Below, piece after piece: positions 34,520-45,241 of a stretch of 64,000 nt of DNA. A program made the translations under genes and the position numbers. The stretch is from Marinobacter sp. BGYM27 (GTDB lineage: Bacteria > Pseudomonadota > Gammaproteobacteria > Pseudomonadales > Oleiphilaceae): positions 1 through 64,000 of the forward strand of contig JANZNS010000008.1 of NCBI GenBank assembly GCA_025153445.1. Direction: 5' to 3'. Within the stretch, counting starts at the first letter, position 1; each line of letters starts with the position of its first letter. Under the pieces are notes generated by a model, which was not told where the DNA came from, made no database searches, and saw only the letters and a program-made list of their open reading frames with translations.

Positions 34520-35314
34520 TCAGCGACGGTCAACATAAAGCGACGGACGCATCCAGTCCAGACTGTCCCGTGTCAGGCCGCTGGGACGGTACTCTGCACT
34601 CACCCATCCTGCATAGCCAAGATCATCCAGTACTTTGAAAATATTAGCAAAAGCAATTTCTCCTGTGCCCGGCTCGTGACGCCCGGGATTATCGGCAATC
34701 TGGATGTGGCCGACGCTTTCAAGCGCTGCGGTAAGCGTCCGGATAAGATCGCCTTCCATGATTTGCATGTGGTAGAGATCATACTGCAGCTTTATATTGT
34801 CTCGCCGGGTGGCGCGAATGACGTCCAGAACCCGGCGTGACGTGTCCATAAAGAAGCCCGGCATATCAATCCGACTATTGATCGCTTCCACCATCAGGGT
34901 AATGCCGTGCGGCTCTAACCGGTCAGCAGCCCATACCAGATTGGCGATCAGCGTATCCCGGGCTTGCTCATCAGAGACTGTCGCAGGCTTCAACCCGGCC
35001 AGACAATTGAGCTGGTGACATCCCAGGGCCTTCGCATAGGCTATAGCCTTTTCCACGCCCTGACGAAACTCGTCAACTCTATCCGGCAGGCAAGCGATAC
35101 CGCGCTCGCCGGCATCCCAGTCACCCGGTGGCAGATTAAACAAAACCTGCACCAGATCGTTCTCTTTCAACAATGCGGCCAGCTCTTGCGGCGGCCACTC
35201 ATAGGGAAAAAGATATTCGACACCGGAAAAGCCCGCGGCACGAGCTGCGGAAAACCGCTCAAGGAACGGTAGCTCTGTGAAGAGCATCGACAGATTGGCA
35301 GCAAATCGGGGCAT
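34520..35314 (-). CDS. hyi: hydroxypyruvate isomerase (Hyi family)
   Basis: The 264-residue TIM-barrel protein matches hydroxypyruvate isomerases: FAANLSMLFTELPFLERFSA at the start, LVQVLFNLPPGDWDAGERGI, the metal-ligand segment LMVEAINSRIDMPGFF, and HIQIADNPGRHEPGTGEI. It interconverts hydroxypyruvate and tartronate semialdehyde. It lies 2 bp after glxR in one operon. OtnI-type 2-oxo-tetronate isomerases are the main alternative. Confidence 0.88.
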   Translation of the reverse strand: MPRFAANLSMLFTELPFLERFSAARAAGFSGVEYLFPYEWPPQELAALLKENDLVQVLFNLPPGDWDAGERGIACLPDRVDEFRQGVEKAIAYAKALGCHQLNCLAGLKPATVSDEQARDTLIANLVWAADRLEPHGITLMVEAINSRIDMPGFFMDTSRRVLDVIRATRRDNIKLQYDLYHMQIMEGDLIRTLTAALESVGHIQIADNPGRHEPGTGEIAFANIFKVLDDLGYAGWVSAEYRPSGLTRDSLDWMRPSLYVDRR

Positions 35315-35316
35315 GA

Positions 35317-36237
35317 TCAGTCCTTTCGAGGCTGTGCCCGCGAGGGCAGTGACGGCTCACCCAGGCGCACGCCGTTTATATGTTCAAGGGCAAGCAACAG
35401 TCCGCTATGATCCGCTTCACCCTGCCCATTGGCCGATAATGCGAGGTATTCATCATGCACCCGCTGCGCCAGCGGCAGGGTCAGCTGCTCATTTCGCGCT
35501 TCATCGAGAATCATCCGCATATCCTTGAGCTGAATGCGCGCAGGTGCACCCGGCTCAAAATTGCGGTCAATCATGCGCTGACCGTGGAGCTCCAGAATAC
35601 GGCTGCTGGCAAAACCGCCCATCAAGGCTTCCCGCACAGCGACAGGGTCGGCGCCACCTTTTGCCGCCAGCAACAGCGCCTCTGACACTGCTCCGATGGT
35701 AATGCCGACAATCGCCTGATTGGCCAGTTTTGCTAACTGCCCGGCCCCAACCGGGCCAATATGGGTAACACGCCCCAGAGTTTCGAGCACTGCTCTGACC
35801 TGCTCCAGCGTGTCACCATCCCCGCCTGCCATGATGCTCAATGCGGCCTCTGCGGCACCAACCGTACCGCCGGAAACCGGCGCATCCAGATAGCCAATAT
35901 CACGCGCAGCACAGAGCGCGGCATGCGCTCGAGCCATTGTGGGTGGCGCCGAGCTCATATCGATCACCACACTGCCCGGAGCCAGGTTCGCGATCAGACC
36001 CTGCTCTACCAGCACTTGCTCAACTGCGGCGCCGTTCTCCAACATGACGATCACAATATCGGCCGCCTTCGCAGCTTGCTCCACGCTGGCGGCAATCGTC
36101 GCCCGCTCAGCAAACGGAGCACACTTGGCAGCGGTGCGGTTCCACACAGTCAGCGGATAACCGGCAGCTATCAGGTTCTCTGCCATGGGTGCGCCCATCA
36201 GGCCGATACCGATAAAGGAAATACAGGGATAAGACAT
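35317..36237 (-). CDS. glxR: 2-hydroxy-3-oxopropionate (tartronate semialdehyde) reductase
   Basis: The 306-residue protein has an N-terminal Rossmann fold (FIGIGLMGAPMAENLIAAGY), the beta-HAD substrate motif (DAPVSGGTVGAAEAALSIMA) and the catalytic-lysine region (GAGQLAKLANQAIVGITIGA, Lys near 170). It reduces tartronate semialdehyde to glycerate with NAD(P)H. ATG 36237 was chosen over an upstream TTG. With hyi it forms the lower part of glyoxylate assimilation, but no glyoxylate carboligase gene is next to it, so the source of its substrate is unclear. Confidence 0.88.
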   Translation of the reverse strand: MSYPCISFIGIGLMGAPMAENLIAAGYPLTVWNRTAAKCAPFAERATIAASVEQAAKAADIVIVMLENGAAVEQVLVEQGLIANLAPGSVVIDMSSAPPTMARAHAALCAARDIGYLDAPVSGGTVGAAEAALSIMAGGDGDTLEQVRAVLETLGRVTHIGPVGAGQLAKLANQAIVGITIGAVSEALLLAAKGGADPVAVREALMGGFASSRILELHGQRMIDRNFEPGAPARIQLKDMRMILDEARNEQLTLPLAQRVHDEYLALSANGQGEADHSGLLLALEHINGVRLGEPSLPSRAQPRKD

Positions 36238-36345
36238 GGAATGCGGGCCTTTGAATCTGGTCAAAACCCGATAATAGCGAATACAGCCCTACCGAGACAC
36301 CGATCTGTCTGATAAGCCGCCTGGCGCCGAATCAAATGTCTGAAA

Positions 36346-36380
36346 CGAAAAACGCCACTGGCCGAAGCTCAGTGGCGTTA
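36346..36380 (-). terminator. rpoH intrinsic terminator
   Basis: The arms AACGCCACTG (36351-36360) and CAGTGGCGTT (36370-36379) form a 10-bp stem followed by a short T-run on the minus strand. It lies 35 bp after rpoH and before glxR. Confidence 0.8.
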
Positions 36381-36413
36381 TCTGAATCACCGCAAGAAGC
36401 AGATGGCAGGCGC

Positions 36414-37280
36414 TTACGCGGCTTCCGCTTCACCCATATGCAGGCGAATCTTCTTCATGGCGTTCTTCTCAAGCTGACGGATACGCTCAGCGGAAACACC
36501 ATACTTGTCGGCAAGCTCGTGTAGCGTTGACTTGCTTTCAGTCAGCCAGCGCTCGCGCAGGATGTCCTGACTACGCTCATCCAGACTGGACATGGCAGTA
36601 AGCAGACGGCTGTTGCTGTCTTCTGTCCAATCCGTATTCTCCAGCTGAACTGCCGGATCGCCGCGACGATCTTCCAGATAATGCGCGGGCGCCTGGTACG
36701 CTGAATCGTCGTCATCATCCATCGGGCCATCGAATGCCGTGTCATGGGATGCCAGACGACCTTCCATTTCACGCACCACTTTGGGTTCGACACCCAGATC
36801 AGCCGCCACTGCATTGAGCTCGGCATGGGACAACCACGCCAGACGCTTTTTCTGGCTGCGCAGATTGAAGAACAGCTTGCGCTGGGCCTTGGTGGTCGCC
36901 ACTTTGACGATCCGCCAGTTGCGCAGGATAAATTCGTGTATCTCGGCCTTGATCCAGTGCACGGCAAATGACACCAGACGCACACCGTATTCAGGATTAA
37001 ATCGCTTAACGGCCTTCATCAGGCCAACGTTACCTTCCTGAACCAGATCAGACTGTGCCAGACCGTAACCGGAATAACTGCGGGCAATATGAACCACAAA
37101 CCGCAGGTGTGACATGACCAACCGGCGTGCTGCCTCAAGATCATTGTCATAATACAGACGCTCCGCCAGCTCCTGCTCTTCGGCAACAGTGAGCATTGGG
37201 ATTTTACCTGCAGCCTGAATATAGGCTTCAAGGTTGGCGCCTGGCACCATTTTGTCTGTCAGCTGTAAGCTGGTACCCAT
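36414..37280 (-). CDS. rpoH: heat-shock sigma factor RpoH (sigma-32)
   Basis: The 288-residue protein carries region 2 ([40 protein letters not shown]), the RpoH box QRKLFFNLR (about residue 135), and region 4 with the helix-turn-helix [20 protein letters not shown]. It directs transcription of chaperone and protease genes and is normally controlled by proteolysis through region 2/RpoH box. It follows ftsX by about 250 bp, the classical ftsYEX-rpoH arrangement. GGAGG precedes the start. Confidence 0.98.
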   Translation of the reverse strand: MGTSLQLTDKMVPGANLEAYIQAAGKIPMLTVAEEQELAERLYYDNDLEAARRLVMSHLRFVVHIARSYSGYGLAQSDLVQEGNVGLMKAVKRFNPEYGVRLVSFAVHWIKAEIHEFILRNWRIVKVATTKAQRKLFFNLRSQKKRLAWLSHAELNAVAADLGVEPKVVREMEGRLASHDTAFDGPMDDDDDSAYQAPAHYLEDRRGDPAVQLENTDWTEDSNSRLLTAMSSLDERSQDILRERWLTESKSTLHELADKYGVSAERIRQLEKNAMKKIRLHMGEAEAA

Positions 37281-37531
37281 CTCTGTCCTCCGCTACGTGG
37301 CGACCCGATACTATAGCAACGGGAAGATAGGATCGCCAACTGGGCTTGAAGTTCCATACAGACTGTATATAGAACCTCGAATTATCGAACGTTGGAATAG
37401 TAAATTGCCGACTGTGACGATTGTTTAATCAAGTCCGTCTCATCAACGTTCATCCATTACCAGTAGTACTACATCGGCCGGAGCCTAGCTATACGGTGAT
37501 TCCGAAATCGTCGATCACCGCCGAACACGGC

Positions 37532-38581
37532 TCATGCGTGCCCGGCTTCAATCTGGTTGGGTTCAATAGCGTCAAGATGCCGCTTCACTGCCAGCCAGGC
37601 ACCCAGCCACCCCAGCAACACCGATGCCAGAAGCAGGGCGAACGTGCCCTCAAAGGTTAATCCTGACAACTCGAACTGGCTACGATAAAGGCTCGCCAGA
37701 TGCTCCACCGGCCCACTCATCCACCACAAGGTCAACTCAAGCAGCACGAAGGCGATAATGCCGCCGCCCAGACCATACCAGATGCCCGTGTAAAGAAAGG
37801 GGCGCCGCACAAAAGCATCGGTGCCGCCGACAAGTTTGGCGACCAGTATTTCATCGCGCCGGTTTTCAATGGCTAACCGGATAGTATTGCCAATGACCAG
37901 CACCACCGCTGCTCCAAGCAACAACGCCAGCGCCCATACACCGCGGCCCAGCAAATCGGTAATGGTATTCAGCCGCTGCAGCCAGCCAAGATCCACCTGC
38001 ACCCTCGCCACCGCATCAACCTGCTCAAGCTCATCGACCAGCGCCTCCATTCCTTGCTTGTTGCGAATATCAGCGCTCGGCGTCAGCAACAGGGTGTCGG
38101 GCAGCGGGTTTTCGTCCAGATAGTCCAGCGCATCAGCCAGACCGGATGACGCCCGGAATTCGGCTAGCGCCTCTTCCCGGGTAATCACGGTCACATCTGT
38201 AATATCCTTTCGGCTGGCAAGCTGGATACGCATACGATCCAGCGTGTCCCCACCGGCATTCTGTTCGAGGTATAACGTGACCCGCGCTGTGCTGTCCCAA
38301 CCTGCACTCACCCCTTGCAAACTACCCAGCAGCAGCAACATACCTACCGGCAGAGCCAGGGCTATGCCCATTACCATCCAGGTCATGAGACTGGCGACCG
38401 GCGAACGCCACAACCGCTGCGCACTGTCCTTTGCCGTTTTACGATGATGTGACAGATAGCTGCCAAGCAGCTCTTGCAGCGGCGTCCGGGACCTGGCAGC
38501 CCCCCGACCTGGCGCCGGCCGTTCTTTGCCTTTGGCGGGCGGCTTTTGCGATGGTCGACTTACCCCCCGATTAGCGGCCAT
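37532..38581 (-). CDS. ftsX: cell-division protein FtsX
   Basis: The 349-residue protein has a basic N-terminal cytoplasmic stretch, a first transmembrane helix (about 80-105, MVMGIALALPVGMLLLL), a periplasmic domain, and three further helices near 220-335 in the FtsX/permease fold. The ATG at 38581 overlaps the ftsE stop and follows GAGGTG; the frame reaching 38611 was not used. FtsEX couples ATP hydrolysis to activation of septal peptidoglycan hydrolases through EnvC-like partners. Confidence 0.95.
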   Translation of the reverse strand: MAANRGVSRPSQKPPAKGKERPAPGRGAARSRTPLQELLGSYLSHHRKTAKDSAQRLWRSPVASLMTWMVMGIALALPVGMLLLLGSLQGVSAGWDSTARVTLYLEQNAGGDTLDRMRIQLASRKDITDVTVITREEALAEFRASSGLADALDYLDENPLPDTLLLTPSADIRNKQGMEALVDELEQVDAVARVQVDLGWLQRLNTITDLLGRGVWALALLLGAAVVLVIGNTIRLAIENRRDEILVAKLVGGTDAFVRRPFLYTGIWYGLGGGIIAFVLLELTLWWMSGPVEHLASLYRSQFELSGLTFEGTFALLLASVLLGWLGAWLAVKRHLDAIEPNQIEAGHA

Positions 38582-39263
38582 ACAACACCTCTTCATCGGG
38601 CATGCTGTCACCGGAGGTCAACCGCCCCTGCCGGAGAGTCAACACGCGCCGCTCCATATGCCGGATCAAAGCAATATCGTGACTCGCGATCAGCACAGTC
38701 ACACCCACCTGACTGAATTGCTCGAACAAATGCATGATGTCGGCTGACAGCCCGGGGTCAAGGTTACCGGTCGGCTCATCCGCCAGCAGCAGCGGGGGCT
38801 TGTTCACCACGGCCCGAGCAATACCGACACGCTGCTGCTCGCCGCCGGAGAGCTGAATCGGATTCATACGCTCTTTGCTGAGCAGCCCCACCTTGTCGAG
38901 CGCCGCCCGCACACGCCGGCCGATATCCCGATGCGGCACGCCGGTGACCTCGAGGGGCATGGCGACGTTGTCAAACACAGAACGATCAAACAACAGTTGG
39001 TGATTCTGGAACACAACCCCGATATGCCGGCGAATAAAGGGAATCTGTCGCCGGGGCAACTGGTCCAGCCGCTGCCCACCGACAATGACATGCCCCGCAC
39101 TGGGGCGCTCCATCAACATGATCAGCTTCAGCAGCGTACTTTTACCCGCCCCGGAGTGGCCGGTCAGAAAGGCAAGCTCGCCCCGGCTGAGCTCAAAATC
39201 GACACCCTGCAGTGCCGTATGACCACCCTCATAGCGCTTGCTGACCTTCTCGAACTGGATCAC
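38571..39263 (-). CDS. ftsE: cell-division ATP-binding protein FtsE
   Basis: The 230-residue ABC ATPase shows Walker [13 protein letters not shown], signature [14 protein letters not shown] and Walker [13 protein letters not shown], with FtsE-type [15 protein letters not shown] at the start. It powers FtsX. It overlaps ftsX by 11 bp and follows ftsY by 30 bp. Confidence 0.97.
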   Translation of the reverse strand: MIQFEKVSKRYEGGHTALQGVDFELSRGELAFLTGHSGAGKSTLLKLIMLMERPSAGHVIVGGQRLDQLPRRQIPFIRRHIGVVFQNHQLLFDRSVFDNVAMPLEVTGVPHRDIGRRVRAALDKVGLLSKERMNPIQLSGGEQQRVGIARAVVNKPPLLLADEPTGNLDPGLSADIMHLFEQFSQVGVTVLIASHDIALIRHMERRVLTLRQGRLTSGDSMPDEEVLYGR

Positions 39264-39293
39264 CTGGCGAACTCCCGGCTGCGCTGGCGTATG

Positions 39294-40562
<1,269 letters not shown>

Positions 40563-40829
40563 TTCGTTTCCGTCGATAAGGAGAAAAATCGTGGTGCAGT
40601 ATGTCAGGCCGAGTCACTGATGCACAGACATCAAGGTGCCCAAGCTCGCGTGCGGCGAACCATCACCAGGCTCATAAAGAAACGTATTCTATCCACCCAC
40701 ACAAAGATCGTCCAAATGCCGCTGCTTTTCGATACACTGCAACCCCGTCTGCCAAACATCTGGCGCACGACGTTACGCCAGTAATCGACGCACCACTGAA
40801 AGCATAAACACAGTAAGAACAGGTTGAAC

Positions 40830-41462
40830 ATGCCGCGCAAATCGCTCTCTCGCCCGTCAAAAACATCGTCTCGTCGCCCAACCGCAGGCCAGGCTGACTC
40901 CGGTGAATTGCGGATTATCGGTGGTCAATGGCGCAGCAGAACCCTGACATTCCCCGCCGTTGGCGGCGTGCGCCCGACACCCTCACGGGTACGCGAAACG
41001 CTTTTTAACTGGCTCATGCCCGTGGTGCCTGGCGCCCGCTGCATTGACCTGTTTGCGGGTAGCGGCGTGCTGGGTCTTGAAGCCTTGTCCCGGGGTGCAG
41101 AACAGGTCGAATTTGTCGATCATACGCGACCGCTCACCGATGCCCTGAGCGCCAATCTGAAAACCCTTCGTTGCACTGATGCCAGCGTTAAATGCCAGGA
41201 CATTCTGGCCTATCTGGGACAAAAGCCAGCGCAGGCCGCCGACATTGTGATGATGGACCCGCCCTTCAGGCAGAACTGGCTGAGCCGCCTGCTCCCGCTT
41301 ATTCGCGACAACGGCTGGGTCAGTTCTGACAGCTGGGTTTATATTGAGCACGAGAGCGAATTGCAATCAGTACCGGCACCTGAAAACTGGCAGTTGCATC
41401 GTGAAAAGACAGCCGGCCAGGTCTGCTATCGCCTCTATCGCGTCATGGCGACTGACGCCTGA
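40830..41462 (+). CDS. rsmD: 16S rRNA (guanine-966-N2)-methyltransferase RsmD
   Basis: The 210-residue protein matches RsmD: ELRIIGGQWRSRTLTFP, RPTPSRVRETLFNWL, the SAM-binding CIDLFAGSGVLGLEALSRGA and the catalytic DPPF (MMDPPFRQNW). It methylates G966 of 16S rRNA. ATG 40830 was chosen over TTG 40824. It diverges from ftsY, a common neighbour in gammaproteobacteria. Confidence 0.95.
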   Translation: MPRKSLSRPSKTSSRRPTAGQADSGELRIIGGQWRSRTLTFPAVGGVRPTPSRVRETLFNWLMPVVPGARCIDLFAGSGVLGLEALSRGAEQVEFVDHTRPLTDALSANLKTLRCTDASVKCQDILAYLGQKPAQAADIVMMDPPFRQNWLSRLLPLIRDNGWVSSDSWVYIEHESELQSVPAPENWQLHREKTAGQVCYRLYRVMATDA

Positions 41463-41494
41463 CAAAGCGCCGCACTCATTCGCCACAAACAAAA

Positions 41495-41525
41495 ACGCCC
41501 CTGTCTGATCACTCAGCAGGGGCGT
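41495..41525. terminator. shared terminator of rsmD and the desaturase gene
   Basis: The arms ACGCCCCTG (41495-41503) and CAGGGGCGT (41517-41525) form a 9-bp stem between two convergent genes. The minus strand has TTTTTG directly after the stem; the plus strand has a looser T-rich run. Confidence 0.8.
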
Positions 41526-41541
41526 ATTGTTTTCGTCAGCC

Positions 41542-42717
41542 TCAGGCTGGACGCAGCGCGTAAGATTTCAGGTGCGCAGCGAATTCCTCAAGGTAGCGAA
41601 TACCGCTATCCTCGGCCTCCCGGCACCATTCGACCAATGCCTGCATCTTTTCGTTGGACTTGAGTCCACGACGACGCCACAACTCCTGCAGCTCCTGACT
41701 TTTATCGTAGATCTGTCGCAGAACCGCATTGTTATCCAGCAGCGAATCGAGATGCTTCTGGTCATGCGGCTTGATCAGCGACGTTTCCCGGAACAACAAT
41801 TTACGCGCCCGGCTGTACGCCGGCTTGATATCTTTTTCGACGACCTGCTTTTGCTGGCGCAGAACCGGCTCCAGTACGCGCTTGCGATACTGGCGCATGA
41901 TGTCGAATCGGTTGTTGGCAATGGCTTGCACGGTTTCAACGTCAACCGCCAGCTTGCCAGGAACGCGATGGGCAATCGGGCGATAACCTTTTGGCTTGGC
42001 GAGCCCGAACAACTGGAACAGGCGGATATAACCCCAGCCGATGTCAATTTCATACCAGCGGCGAGACAGCTTGGATGAGTTCGGGTAGGTGTGATGATTG
42101 TTGTGCAGCTCTTCACCGCCCACCAGAATACCCCAGGGCACAATGTTGCGGGCATTGTCGGCACACTCGAAGTTGCGGTAGCCAAAATAATGGCCAATGC
42201 CGTTAATGACCCCGGCAGCCCATACCGGGCTCCACATCATCTGCACCGCCCAGATCCAGATGCCGTTCACGCCAAACAAAAGCAGATCGATCACCGCCAT
42301 CAGCGTAATACCCCAGGTGCGGTGACGGGTGTAAACGTTGCGCTCAACCCAGTCCTGGGGTGTGCGTTGCCCGTAACGCTCCAGAGTTTCCGGTGTCGCT
42401 GCTTCAGCGTAGAGCTCGGAACCTTCGGTCAGTACTTTTTTCAGACCTTTGACGACCGGGCTGTGCGGATCGTTCTCGGTTTCACACATCGCGTGGTGCT
42501 TGCGATGAATGGCAGTCCATTCCTTAGTGACAATGCTGGTTGTCAGCCACAGCCAGAAACGGAAAAAATGCGACAACACCGGATTCAGATCCAGTGAGTT
42601 ATGAGCAGAATGGCGGTGCAGGTAGAGTGTTACACTGACAATCGTCACATGAGTGAGTGCCAGGGCAACCAGAATAAGCTGCCATACCGGGAGGTCTAGA
42701 AGACCGTTGTACCACAT
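41542..42717 (-). CDS. fatty-acid delta-9-type desaturase
   Basis: The 391-residue membrane protein has the three histidine boxes of acyl desaturases (HRHSAH at about 33-38, HRKHH at about 70-74, HNNHH near 198-202) and four hydrophobic helices (including WQLILVALALTHVTIVSVTL and GVNGIWIWAVQMMW). It uses di-iron to introduce a double bond into saturated acyl chains aerobically. A helical C-terminal extension of about 130 residues follows. The ATG at 42717 is followed by the first helix; the open frame to 42927 includes the promoter region and was not used. Confidence 0.92.
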   Translation of the reverse strand: MWYNGLLDLPVWQLILVALALTHVTIVSVTLYLHRHSAHNSLDLNPVLSHFFRFWLWLTTSIVTKEWTAIHRKHHAMCETENDPHSPVVKGLKKVLTEGSELYAEAATPETLERYGQRTPQDWVERNVYTRHRTWGITLMAVIDLLLFGVNGIWIWAVQMMWSPVWAAGVINGIGHYFGYRNFECADNARNIVPWGILVGGEELHNNHHTYPNSSKLSRRWYEIDIGWGYIRLFQLFGLAKPKGYRPIAHRVPGKLAVDVETVQAIANNRFDIMRQYRKRVLEPVLRQQKQVVEKDIKPAYSRARKLLFRETSLIKPHDQKHLDSLLDNNAVLRQIYDKSQELQELWRRRGLKSNEKMQALVEWCREAEDSGIRYLEEFAAHLKSYALRPA

Positions 42718-42802
42718 AAACAGAACCCTCAAAGAAACAAGACGCAGGCGAAGAGAAAGTCCTATTTCTTCCGCTTTCAGTACCCTGACATTCAATCTTT
42801 CG

Positions 42803-42832
42803 ATATTAGCGTACAGCTGTAAGCTACAACAA
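42803..42832 (-). promoter_or_regulatory. desaturase promoter with embedded FabR-like operator
   Basis: On the minus strand TTGTTG (42827-42832) and TAATAT (42803-42808) are 18 bp apart. The spacer is filled by an 18-bp near-palindrome (42808-42825, arms AGCGTACA and TGTAAGCT around GC) with one mismatch between arms. It closely resembles the FabR operator pattern I recall (AGCGTACA-N2-TGTWCGCT). A repressor bound here would block RNA polymerase, and the gene controlled makes unsaturated fatty acids, as FabR targets do. Confidence 0.55.
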
Positions 42833-43011
42833 GACTGATCTGGATGATATTTAGATTTTGTGACATCACGTTGGCAACTCAATGCGCTGTTTTGCTGTAC
42901 GCATAATAATCCGGTTGCAAGATACAATTATATCAGCTTGTACACATACATTGACATGCCCGTCGGGCCACAGAGCCTCTGCCAGTCCGACACTATTGCA
43001 GGAGCCCGCAG

Positions 43012-43824
43012 GTGCCCGAGTTACCTGAAGTTGAAACGACCCGACAGGGAATCGCACCCTTCCTGGAACAGCGTCCGATCCGGGCCGCAACCATTTACAA
43101 TCACAGTCTGCGCTGGCCAATCCCCGCCGATCTGGCTGAAAAGCTGACCGGCGCAACCGCCACCGCCGTCGACCGCCGGGCCAAATACCTGCTGATCCGC
43201 TTTCCTGAAGGTACGCTGATGGTCCACCTTGGCATGTCGGGCAGCCTGAGGATTATCACCGATCGCAGCCCTCGCCTGACGCACGACCATGTTGAGCTTG
43301 ATCTGGGCGACGACACTCTCCTGCGTTACAACGATCCACGCCGGTTCGGCGCCTGGCTCTGGACCGACGACCCGGATCACCACCCCCTGATCCAACACCT
43401 GGGCCCGGAGCCACTGAGCGAAGATTTCAGCGGCCAACGCCTGTACCGCCAGTCCCGGGGCAAAAGCACGGCGATCAAGTCCTTCATTATGGATAGCCGG
43501 GTTGTAGTGGGTGTGGGGAATATCTATGCCAACGAGGCACTGTTTATGGCCGGCATTGATCCCCGCCGCGCTGCAGGACGAGTCGGCCAGGACCGAATGA
43601 ACCGCCTGACCGGCGCAATCAAGGAAGTGCTTGCCGCCGCCATTCTAATGGGCGGCACCACCCTTCGGGATTTTGTAAACAGCGATGGTAAGCCGGGCTA
43701 CTTTACCCAGTCCCTGAACGTCTACGGCAGGGGCGGCGCACCTTGCCGTAACTGCGCGTCATCACTGAAAGAAATCCGCCTGGGCCAGCGCACTACTGTT
43801 TTTTGTGTGAACTGCCAGAGATAA
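43012..43824 (+). CDS. mutM: formamidopyrimidine-DNA glycosylase MutM (Fpg)
   Basis: The 270-residue protein begins PELPEVETTRQGI with the catalytic Pro-2/Glu-3, contains the beta-clamp Lys (DRRAKYLLIRFPEG), the H2TH region (VGNIYANEALFMAGIDP) and a C-terminal zinc finger (CRNC and CVNC). It excises 8-oxoguanine and cleaves the strand. Translation starts at GTG 43012 with AGGAG 7 nt upstream. It is divergent from the desaturase. Confidence 0.97.
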   Translation: MPELPEVETTRQGIAPFLEQRPIRAATIYNHSLRWPIPADLAEKLTGATATAVDRRAKYLLIRFPEGTLMVHLGMSGSLRIITDRSPRLTHDHVELDLGDDTLLRYNDPRRFGAWLWTDDPDHHPLIQHLGPEPLSEDFSGQRLYRQSRGKSTAIKSFIMDSRVVVGVGNIYANEALFMAGIDPRRAAGRVGQDRMNRLTGAIKEVLAAAILMGGTTLRDFVNSDGKPGYFTQSLNVYGRGGAPCRNCASSLKEIRLGQRTTVFCVNCQR

Positions 43825-44010
43825 ACGGATTTTTGGCACATAACTACACGAAATTTCGTTTGAAAATACGTCAATATGATTCATAGTTAATAAAGTACGC
43901 TATGCTTGTTCATCCTTATTCCTGCTGATCGCCTGTCTGGACGCGGCCAATAACGCCGTTTTCTCTGAGCGCCAGCAATTCGGGATGGTATTTAGATCCA
44001 GGAGAGAGTT

Positions 44011-44340
44011 ATGTCATCCAAAATTTTTCGTGTGCTGACCATGACCGTTGCGATCTGCCTGATGGCATTCGCTTCAGTTGGCCATACCAAGACACTAGAC
44101 GAAGAGCCATCTGCACTGGCCATGACCGGCGACGCACTGTTCGCACGCCCGGTACTGTTCGCCACGACTATTGTGGGCGGCGTGGTTTATCTGGTTTCAC
44201 TGCCATTCTCGTTGCTGGGCGGCAATGCCGCTGAAGCTGGCGAAACCCTGTTTGTCGGCCCGGCCAAAGCCACTTTTGTTCGCTGCCTGGGCTGCACCCA
44301 GTCAGGCCGTAAGCAAGAACCTGCCCACGCGGCCGAGTAA
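44011..44340 (+). CDS. small conserved exported/membrane protein
   Basis: The 109-residue protein has a signal-like N-terminus (about 1-26, ending SVGHTKT), a central hydrophobic helix (FATTIVGGVVYLVSLPFSLL, about 50-69) and a C-terminal TFVRCLGC with two cysteines. GGAG precedes the ATG. I recognise the general type (small LPFS..GG...A....FVGP proteins of marine gammaproteobacteria) but know no function. It stands alone. Confidence 0.75.
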   Translation: MSSKIFRVLTMTVAICLMAFASVGHTKTLDEEPSALAMTGDALFARPVLFATTIVGGVVYLVSLPFSLLGGNAAEAGETLFVGPAKATFVRCLGCTQSGRKQEPAHAAE

Positions 44341-44366
44341 TTTCCTGCAATACAATTGCAACAGCC

Positions 44367-44413
44367 CTTCCCTGTATACGTGACATCAGCAAGTTGCACG
44401 TTTACAGGGAAAG
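44367..44413. other. long imperfect hairpin upstream of yrfG
   Basis: The arms 44368-44382 and 44397-44411 pair over 15 bp with a single mismatch around a 14-nt loop. No T-tract follows on either strand. It lies 27 bp after the small membrane-protein gene and 45 bp before yrfG, so it could shape the mRNA between them or be a leftover palindromic element. Confidence 0.6.
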
Positions 44414-44457
44414 AGGCAGCCTGAGCGTTCTGATTCGACGTTTTCGGGCTTGCTTCA

Positions 44458-45138
44458 ATGATTGACTGGTCATCTCTGGACACCGTGTTCCTTGATATGG
44501 ACGGAACACTGCTGGACCTGCATTTTGACAGCCACTTCTGGCTGACACACCTTCCGCTTCGATATGCCGAGCTCAAATCCTTGAGCCATGACGAGGCGCG
44601 CGCTCACATTATTCCGATGATCGAGTCCGAGAAAGGTTCCCTGCAGTGGTACTGCGTGGATTACTGGAGCGATCGACTGGATGTTGATATCACCGCGCTG
44701 AAAACGGAAGTCGCCGAACGCATTGCCTATCGCCCTCACGCCGAATCCTTTATGGCAGCAATCCGCGCGAGCGGCCGGCGCAGCGTCATCGTGACCAATT
44801 GCCATCCCAAGCCACTGGCGCTGAAACTCGAGCGTACCGGGCTGGATCGCCATGTCGACCGGGTGCTGTCGACCCACGACTTCGGCCGCCCCAAAGAAGA
44901 CATCCAGTTCTGGCATGAGCTGAACGGGGTCGAGCCCTTCGAGCCCAGCCGTACCCTGATGGTCGACGATAGCCTGCCCGTTCTGGACAGCGCACGCCGG
45001 GCGGGAATCGCGCACTTGCTGACGATTCTGGCCCCGGACAGCCAGGCACCGGTTCGCGAGCAGAGATTTGATATGCCGGGCATTGCACACTTTGATGAAG
45101 TGCTGGCCCAGATTCAGCCCATCCCCACAACCGTGTGA
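44458..45138 (+). CDS. yrfG: HAD-family GMP/IMP nucleotidase YrfG
   Basis: The 226-residue HAD hydrolase has motif I FLDMDGTLLDL, motif II VIVTNCHPK, and motifs III/IV FGRPKEDIQFW and LMVDDSLPVLDSA. E. coli YrfG dephosphorylates GMP and IMP. The arrangement yrfG-hslR-hslO-pckA is the same as in enterics, which supports orthology. Confidence 0.9.
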   Translation: MIDWSSLDTVFLDMDGTLLDLHFDSHFWLTHLPLRYAELKSLSHDEARAHIIPMIESEKGSLQWYCVDYWSDRLDVDITALKTEVAERIAYRPHAESFMAAIRASGRRSVIVTNCHPKPLALKLERTGLDRHVDRVLSTHDFGRPKEDIQFWHELNGVEPFEPSRTLMVDDSLPVLDSARRAGIAHLLTILAPDSQAPVREQRFDMPGIAHFDEVLAQIQPIPTTV

Positions 45139-45241
45139 TCGCGTTATACTACTTCTATTAATATGAAGGTGTATCAACATCAGACTCAACACGGTGATGC
45201 GCTCGTCGCCCTGTGGTTGCTGATTTCCCAGATGGAGAACC

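Noticed and set aside
37356-37368. ATACAG-A-CTGTAT palindrome upstream of rpoH as a LexA box
   Set aside because: The CTG-N10-CAG spacing of gammaproteobacterial LexA sites is not met; only a short palindrome remains.
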